Positions 58,856 through 64,000 of a DNA stretch of 64,000 bases are shown here, piece after piece. The translations under genes were made by a program, and so were the position numbers. The notes under the pieces are model-generated. The model worked only from the letters and a program-made list of their open reading frames with translations. It was not told where the DNA came from and did no database searches. Source of the DNA: Albula goreensis (taxonomy: Eukaryota > Chordata > Actinopteri > Albuliformes > Albulidae). Positions within the stretch are counted from its first letter, which is position 1. Each line of letters starts with the position of its first letter. The stretch lies in assembly GCA_022829145.1 (NCBI GenBank), contig CM040758.1, positions 23,698,575 to 23,762,574 on the forward strand, read 5' to 3'.

Positions 58856-59445
58856 TCCTCTAACGCTAGCTTGACCGCCAAGAGCTCCCGGTCACCAATG
58901 TCGTAATTCCGTTCGGCGGGAGACAGTCTGCGGGAGAAAAAGGCACAGGGGTGAAGCTTGTCATCCTGACTGGACACCTGAGAGAGGACTGCCCCCACCC
59001 CTACATCCGAGGCATCCACCTCCACCACGAACTGACGGGCAGGATCAGGCTGGACCAGGATAGGAGCGGAAGTGAAACGCTTCTTGAGTTCCCGGAATGC
59101 CACCTCCGCTGCCGGGGACCAGGAGAACCTAGTGGTGGAGGAAGTGAGAGAGGTCAATGGAGCCGCCACGATACTGTAGTTCCTGATGAATCTTCGATAG
59201 AAGTTCGCAAATCCCAGGAACCTCTGCAACTCCCTGCGGGACGTGGGTAGCGGCCAGTCCACTACGGCTTGTACCTTCTTAGCATCCATCTGGACTCCCC
59301 CCGCTGAAATCACATACCCCAAGAAGGCCACAGTGTCCCGGTGAAATTCGCATTTCTCTGCCTTGACAAATAAATTGTTTTCCAAGAGTCTCTGCAGGAC
59401 CCGGCGGACGTGACGGGAGTGCTCGGCAGGGGACCGGGAGAACAC
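58792..59445 (-). CDS. RT thumb/connection and RNase H, copy A
   Basis: Open frame of 217 codons that begins just after the YLDD box. Residues 1-100 are the RT thumb/connection ([20 protein letters not shown], then [16 protein letters not shown]). RNase H follows, with D144 ([11 protein letters not shown]) and E187 ([18 protein letters not shown]). It ends by frameshift near 58830, where the next frame supplies the last RNase H Asp. In an intact element this domain digests the RNA of the RNA/DNA hybrid. Confidence 0.88.
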   Translation of the reverse strand: MFSRSPAEHSRHVRRVLQRLLENNLFVKAEKCEFHRDTVAFLGYVISAGGVQMDAKKVQAVVDWPLPTSRRELQRFLGFANFYRRFIRNYSIVAAPLTSLTSSTTRFSWSPAAEVAFRELKKRFTSAPILVQPDPARQFVVEVDASDVGVGAVLSQVSSQDDKLHPCAFFSRRLSPAERNYDIGDRELLAVKLALEEWRHWLEERRIPSWCGRTIRI

Positions 59446-59684
59446 CAGGATATCGTCTAGGTAGACGAGACGAACCGCCCCAACATGTCACGCAAAACAT
59501 CATTTACCAATGCCTGGAAGACAGATGGGGAATTAGTAAGACCAAAAGGCATAACTAAATATTCGTAATGGCCAGTGGGGGTGTTAAATGCCGTCTTCCA
59601 CTCATCTCCTCTCGGATCCGGACCAGGTGATAGGCGTTGCGAGGTCAAGCTTGGTGAAGACCGATGCACCCTGCAGAGACTCAA
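59446..59684 (-). pseudogene. RT palm fragment with YLDD box, copy A
   Basis: One frame carries [20 protein letters not shown] and [16 protein letters not shown], the RT motif B region. The YLDD active-site box (59452-59463) is in another frame, so a frameshift lies between about 59475 and 59490. The polymerase fold is therefore split over three frames in this copy. Confidence 0.85.
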
Positions 59685-59937
59685 AAGCAGTAGACATTAA
59701 TGGCAGAGGATAGCGATTCTTTACCGTGATACTGTTGAGACCCCGGTAGTCAATGCAGGGGCGTAGCGATCCATCTTTCTTCCCCACGAAAAAAAAACCT
59801 GCCCCTGCAGGAGAGACGAGAGAAAAAGGCGGCCTCGGGAGGCGTGGTCCCTGGCAGCAGATCAATGGCACAGTCATATGGCGATGGGGAGGCAGCGAGG
59901 CGGCCCGGGATTTACTGAATACACTTTTAAGGTCCAT
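59602..59937 (-). pseudogene. RT N-terminal half, copy A
   Basis: Frame of 111 codons with [20 protein letters not shown] (residues about 48-67) and the motif A Asp in TKLDL (D98). A frameshift follows near 59645. Before FFFVGKKDG, the FSL-SPAG junction (residues 38-44) lacks the roughly 25-30 residues that Ty3/Gypsy RTs usually have there. This suggests a small in-frame or near-frame deletion around 59815-59825. That size is inferred from the family, not measured. Confidence 0.85.
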
Positions 59938-60345
59938 ATCCTCTGGGGGAACGTTAGACAGGTCAGGAACTCTTCCAAGGTCTGCCGGATAACTGGGACA
60001 GGTACCTGGGCATCACGAAGACAGTGCTTGAGACAGTATGCGCTCCACTCCATAACCCGGTTGTTAGCCCAGTCCACCCACGGGTTGTGCCGGCTAAGCC
60101 AAGGATGACCCAGCACAATGGAAGCCTGCGCGGGCATCAATAATGTACAGAGTGAGATCTTCCCTGTGGTTGCCCGACATGAGCAGACTCACCGGTGGGG
60201 TCACGTGGTGACGCGAGTAAGGGATCTCCCCGTGATGGCAAGGACCTCTAGTGCCGTCTGAAGTGGGACGCGTGAAAGGTGGAGCTGGTCGACCAGGGAG
60301 GCGTCAATAAAGTTGCCGTCAGCTCCTGAATCGATCAGGATAGAA
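59874..60345 (-). pseudogene. Aspartic protease region, copy A
   Basis: The catalytic triplet is seen as LIDSGADGNFID, with the active Asp codon at 60330-60332. A stop breaks this frame near 60205. The remaining part is open at 59874-60140 and carries the IVLGHPWL block typical of the protease C-terminus, followed by the spacer to RT. A retroviral-type protease cuts the Gag-Pol precursor. Here it is split by at least one frameshift. Confidence 0.82.
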
Positions 60346-60439
60346 ACCACCTGGGAGACACCGTCCAACGGACAGCGTGGCCGAAAGCAGAGGTCTGGTG
60401 GTTGGGAAATCCAGAAGTGGAGTGAGGTGAAGTTTTACC

Positions 60440-61411
60440 TCCCCGGCTGCAGGTGAGCATTGGCCCTTTAGCGGACAGGTGGATATGAAGTGTCCCGGTT
60501 GCCGCAGTACAGACAGGAGCAGGTGAGTATTCGTCTCCGTCTCTCGGCAGGAGTCAGATGGGTGCGGTTGTTCGGCCTGGCCTCTGGAGCTCGGACAGCA
60601 GGAACAGGAACTGGTGATTCGGGGAACATAGCAGCAGAAGATTCCCCGCTCAAACGCTGATGCTGGCTGATCCTCCGGGTTCGCTCCCTGCGACGGGCAG
60701 TCAGTCGCCCATCAATGCGGATGGCCAAGTCCACCAGGGCATCAAAACCCCTTGGTAGGTCCTGAGTGATGAGCTCATCCTTTACCTCCTCTGACAGCCC
60801 TTGAAGGAAGGCATCGCTCTGGGCATCCTCATTCCATCCACTTGAAGCGGCAAGCGTGCGAAAGTTGATGGCGAAATCTGAGACCGAACCCCTTCCTGAC
60901 GAACCTGGAGCAGTTCTTGCGCCGCCTCATGACCATGTCGGGACCGATCAAACACTTTCCTCATTTCTTCACAGAAGGTGGGGTAAGTGGAGCAGACCGG
61001 TGAGTGAGAGTCCCAGACCGCCGTCCCCATTCTCTGGCACGACCGGAGAGGAGTGTGATGATGTAGGCAATCCCGATCTGTCAGTGGGAAACCTGGAGGG
61101 CTGTAGCTCAAAGACCAGGAGCACTGAGAGAGGAAGGAGCGGCAGGTCCTCGGCTCTCCTGCGTAGGTCTCAGGGGGTGGCAACTGGGGTCTCTCTCAGG
61201 TGGGGAAGCGACGGGCAGGGATGGGGAGCAGTGTCAGCAGGAGCTGTGCGGGTCTGTCGGAGCTGTTGAAGCTGGTCGAACAGGTTGTTAAGGCTGACAG
61301 CTAAACTCCTCAGGGTCACGTGAACAGTGTTCAGCTGGGACTGATGCCTGCCGAGAGCAACCTCTGCTGGTCCAAAACGGCCTGATACTGGCTGCAGTCT
61401 GCTGGGTCCAT
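60440..61411 (-). pseudogene. Gag region, copy A
   Basis: An ATG at 61411, 16 bp inside the LTR boundary, opens MDPADCSQYQAVLDQQR. A frameshift within about 20 codons moves the reading to the frame covering 61340-61170 (SLNNLFDQLQQLRQT). Capsid-like sequence then continues in changing frames: 60782-61183 has TFCEEMRKVFDRSRHGHEAA, and 60468-60734 follows. Nucleocapsid ends with a CCHC zinc knuckle at 60472-60512. Its first half is LYCGN, and a one-base shift separates it from the His and last Cys. At least four shifts are visible. Gag would form the intracellular particle. Confidence 0.82.
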
Positions 61412-61426
61412 TCTTGGTAGTTCGAC

Positions 61427-61998
61427 TGTCAGGACTCAGAGGGACCCAAGCGCAGACAGAGATACGTAATAAACAGAGGTTTATTAAGCAGCCAGAAGCA
61501 CAGTCCACAAATCCAAAATCCAAGTCGTTAATCAGGCAGAGGTCAAAACCAGAGAGGCTCGGCAAAAGTACAGAAACGCAATCCAGGGTGGCAGTCAAAA
61601 ACAGGCAAAGAGTTCGTAAACAGGCAGGCTCAGCAAAGGTACAAAAATCACAAGGCGAAGAATCAAAACCAAAAACAGACAGGGTAATAACAGGCAGGCA
61701 GATCAGAAACAGAAAGGCTTGTAGCGCAACAGGTACTAAACACACTGAGACGAACTCAAATCTAACTTGAACAAAAGACAGGGCAGGGTATAAATACACA
61801 ACTTAACAAGCAATGAGACACAGGTGAGACAGCAGGGCAGGTGAAACACATGATAATCAGAGAAGGGAACAAGGTGGGCGGGAAAACTGAATGACAACAA
61901 AAGCACATGGACAGAGAGTGAAAAGCAAAACACGGAAACAATCGAACAAAACTGACAGAAACAAAATCAATAATCCCGATCACCCCACAGTACTGACA
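61427..61998 (-). repeat. LTR shared by copies A (5') and B (3')
   Basis: 572 bp, near-identical to 56626-57195. On the coding strand it is followed (61426 downward) by the gag leader of copy A and preceded (61999 upward) by the polypurine tract and chromodomain end of copy B. One LTR therefore serves two internal regions. No convincing 18-base primer binding site could be assigned in the 15 bp leader before the gag ATG. Confidence 0.9.
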
Positions 61999-62170
61999 GT
62001 ACCCCCTCTAACGCCACCTGGCGTTCTAGCAGGCACCCCAGGATGCTGCTTGTGAAAGTCCCTGATGAGGGCAGGATCCAGGATGTCCCGGCCGGGACCC
62101 AGCAGCGTTCCTCAGGGCCGAGCCCTCCCAGTCCACCAAGTATTGCAGACCCCTGCCCGACGACGGACCT

Positions 62171-62815
62171 TCAGCAAGCGGCGCACAGTGCACGCCTCGG
62201 AGCCCTCGATGAGACGTGGGGAGGAGGAGCCTTAGGGGGGGCACAGGGGCTGCGGCGGACAGGTTTGATGCAGGAGACGTGGAAAGTGGGGTGGATGCGG
62301 CGGAGGGGGAGGCAGCTGGAGGCGGACTGCCACAGGACTGATGACCTTGGTGATGGGGAAGGACCGATGAACCGGGAGCCAATTTCGGGAGTCCACCTTG
62401 AGAGGAAGGTCACGGGTGGAAAGCCAGACCGCTGACCCTGGAGGTAGCGCTGAGCCTTGGGCGCCGACGGTCAGCCGCCTTCTTGATGTGGGGCTGACGC
62501 CCGCAGCAGTGCCGACCGAGCCCTCCTCCAGGTGCGGCGGCATCTCCGGATAAAGGCAGCTGCAGATGGAACACTCACCTCCTCCTCCTGGGATGGGAAC
62601 AGGGGTTGGTACCCGAGGCAGCAGTGGAAGGGCGACAGACCCGTGGAGGAGGAGGAGGGAGTTGACCGATATTCCACCCACGGCAGCTGCCGACTCCAAG
62701 CAGAGGCGTCCCTGGAGACCAGACATCGCAGCACCGTCTCAAGCTGTTGATTAGCCCGCTCGGTCTGGCGTTAGTCTGGGGTGAAAACCTGAGGACAGTT
62801 TAGCAGAGGCACCAA
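62171..62815 (-). pseudogene. Copy B integrase C-terminus and GPY/F module, fragmented
   Basis: Overlapping frames at 62171-62413, 62232-62726 and 62471-62734 each carry part of what is continuous in copy A (57370-58010). Shifts occur at shortened G and C runs, for example near 62234 and 62307. The chromodomain words recur near 62100-62140, also out of frame. Confidence 0.8.
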
Positions 62816-63269
62816 TCAATGTACAAAATGACCTCCAAAATTGAGAAGTGAACTGGGGCCCCTATCGGACACAACCTCCAAGGGAAGCCCATGCAACCTA
62901 AAAACATGAGCCACCAGGAGCTCAGCAGTTTCCTTGGCAGAGGGTAATTTAGGAAGCGCAATGAAATGTACTGCCTTGGAGAAACGGTCCACGATCGTGA
63001 GGATGACTGTGTTACCGTCAGATGGGGGCAAACCAGTGACAAAATCCAGCGCGATGTGCGACCAGGGCCTTCGAGGACCGGTAGAGGCGCAACAGGCCAG
63101 CAGGAGAACTGGTGGAAGGCTTGTTCCGGGCGCAGACCGAGCAGGCAGAGACAAAGCTGTGGACATCCTCCTTCATGTCAGGCCACCAGAAGCGTTGTTT
63201 CAGCAGAGCCATGGTGCGTCTTACTCCTGGATGACAGGCCAGCTTGGAGGAGTGTCCCCACTGCAGCAC
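62816..63269 (-). pseudogene. Copy B integrase core, fragmented
   Basis: The frame at 62816-63166 has the first catalytic Asp ([14 protein letters not shown]) and the second (VVSDRG). It then shifts at a C run one base shorter than in copy A (62858-62862), so the Glu is lost to another frame. The frame at 63018-63269 has the HHCC finger ([15 protein letters not shown] and [11 protein letters not shown]). In copy A these are one frame. Confidence 0.85.
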
Positions 63270-63884
63270 CTGGGACGGACACCTTGAGGAACGAACAAAC
63301 AGTTAGTCGGACAGGCACTGGGAGCAGACTCACCACCGAGGGCGGTGCGGACCACCGACTCAATTTCCCACTGCGCAGCCGCTACCCAGCAGCGATCAGG
63401 CAGGATGTGACCCTTCTCAGGAGAGCTTTCTGATGAGGCATGTAGACGCGAGAGGGCATCTGGTTTGGCATTCTTGGAGCCCGGGCGATATGAGAGAGAA
63501 GTTGAAACGGGCAAAGAAGAGGACCAGCGTGCCTGGCGAGAATTAAGCCGTTTGGCAGAACGAAGGTACTCTAGATTCTTATGGTCCGTCACACCAGGAA
63601 GGGATCCTTCGTTCCCTCCAACCAGTGCCTCCACTCCTCTAACGCTAGCTTGACCGCCAAGAGCTCCCGGTCACCAATGTCGTAATTCCGTTCGGCGGGA
63701 GACAGTCTGCGGGAGAAAAAAAAGGCACAGGGGTGAAGCTTGTCATCCTGACTGACACCTGAGAGAGGACTGCCCCCACCCCTACATCCGAGGCATCCAC
63801 CTCCACCACGAACTGACGGGCAGGATCAGGCTGGACCAGGATAGGAGCGGAAGTGAAACGCTTCTTGAGTTCCCGGAATGCCAC
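63221..63884 (-). pseudogene. Copy B RNase H, fragmented
   Basis: The frame at 63221-63634 contains [15 protein letters not shown] and [15 protein letters not shown]. The frame at 63645-63884 holds the upstream part with [16 protein letters not shown]. Indels near 63590, 63615 and 63717-63724 separate them. The A run at 63717 is three bases longer than in copy A. Confidence 0.83.
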
Positions 63885-64000
63885 CTCCGCTGCCGGGACC
63901 AGGAGAACCTAGTGGTGGAGGAAGTGAGAGAGGTCAATGGAGCCGCCACGATACTGTAGTTCCTGATGAATCTTCGATAGAAGTTCGCAAATCCCAGGAA

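Larger units (their letters stand above)
56626..61998 (-). mobile_element. Ty3/Gypsy chromovirus LTR retrotransposon, copy A
   Basis: A complete-length 5.4 kb element on the minus strand: 5' LTR (61427-61998), gag, protease, reverse transcriptase, RNase H, integrase with GPY/F, chromodomain, 3' LTR (56626-57195). The integrase-after-RNase H order and the C-terminal chromodomain define a chromovirus of the Ty3/Gypsy lineage. LTRs begin TG and end CA. AGGGGGTAC directly before the 3' LTR on the coding strand is the polypurine tract. Frameshifts break gag, protease, RT and the end of pol, and RT has lost an N-terminal piece, so this copy is not a functional source. The right flank is not unique DNA but a second copy sharing its 5' LTR. 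Confidence 0.93.
61999..64000 (-). mobile_element. Ty3/Gypsy chromovirus, copy B (truncated by the window end)
   Basis: A second internal region in the same orientation, collinear with 57196-59220 of copy A and about two dozen bases shorter over 2 kb. It contains the chromodomain, integrase, RNase H and part of the RT connection. Differences from copy A are overwhelmingly one-base indels in homopolymers, with few substitutions noticed. The 5' part (protease, gag, 5' LTR) lies beyond the window. Confidence 0.9.

Noticed and set aside
61411-61427. Primer binding site search between the LTR and the gag ATG
   Set aside because: Only about 15 bp are available and no convincing tRNA 3' end complement was seen, so none is annotated.

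Overview
The window looks like nuclear DNA of a ray-finned fish, most likely a teleost. The reasons are long (CA/GT)n microsatellites, tRNA-derived SINEs with the familiar fish 3' tail, a fish-type LINE/SINE tail ending in GGATGGATG, small fold-back elements, a DIRS-order tyrosine-recombinase retrotransposon and a Ty3/Gypsy chromovirus. No species can be named. I found no convincing host protein-coding exon, rRNA, tRNA gene or CRISPR array.

Positions 1-24256 and 27183-56625 are non-coding: AT-rich filler, simple repeats, short dispersed repeats, and islands of more complex, higher-GC sequence with homeodomain, POU, Sox, RFX and CCAAT-like motifs. The islands resemble the conserved non-coding elements of gene deserts around developmental regulators, but without an alignment that is only a hypothesis.

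Positions 24257-27182 hold a 2.9 kb element with split direct repeats in the order A1 - coding - B1 - A2 - B2. This is the layout of Ngaro/PAT-type DIRS retrotransposons. The 130 bp A pair is identical and the 145 bp B pair is near-identical on inspection by eye. The body has a proline-rich, GC-rich ORF1 with a 225 bp duplication, a C-terminal reverse transcriptase fragment, RNase H, and a tyrosine recombinase that lacks its catalytic C-terminus. It is an internally deleted, probably non-autonomous copy.

Positions 56626-64000 hold Ty3/Gypsy chromovirus sequence on the minus strand. Copy A (56626-61998) has two ~570 bp LTRs and gag, protease, RT, RNase H, integrase and chromodomain in standard order, broken by frameshifts. 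Its 5' LTR (61427-61998) is also the 3' LTR of copy B, which begins at 61999 and runs off the window. Copy B differs from A mainly by one-base indels in homopolymers, so the tandem may be a real LTR-sharing array or an imperfectly assembled repeat.
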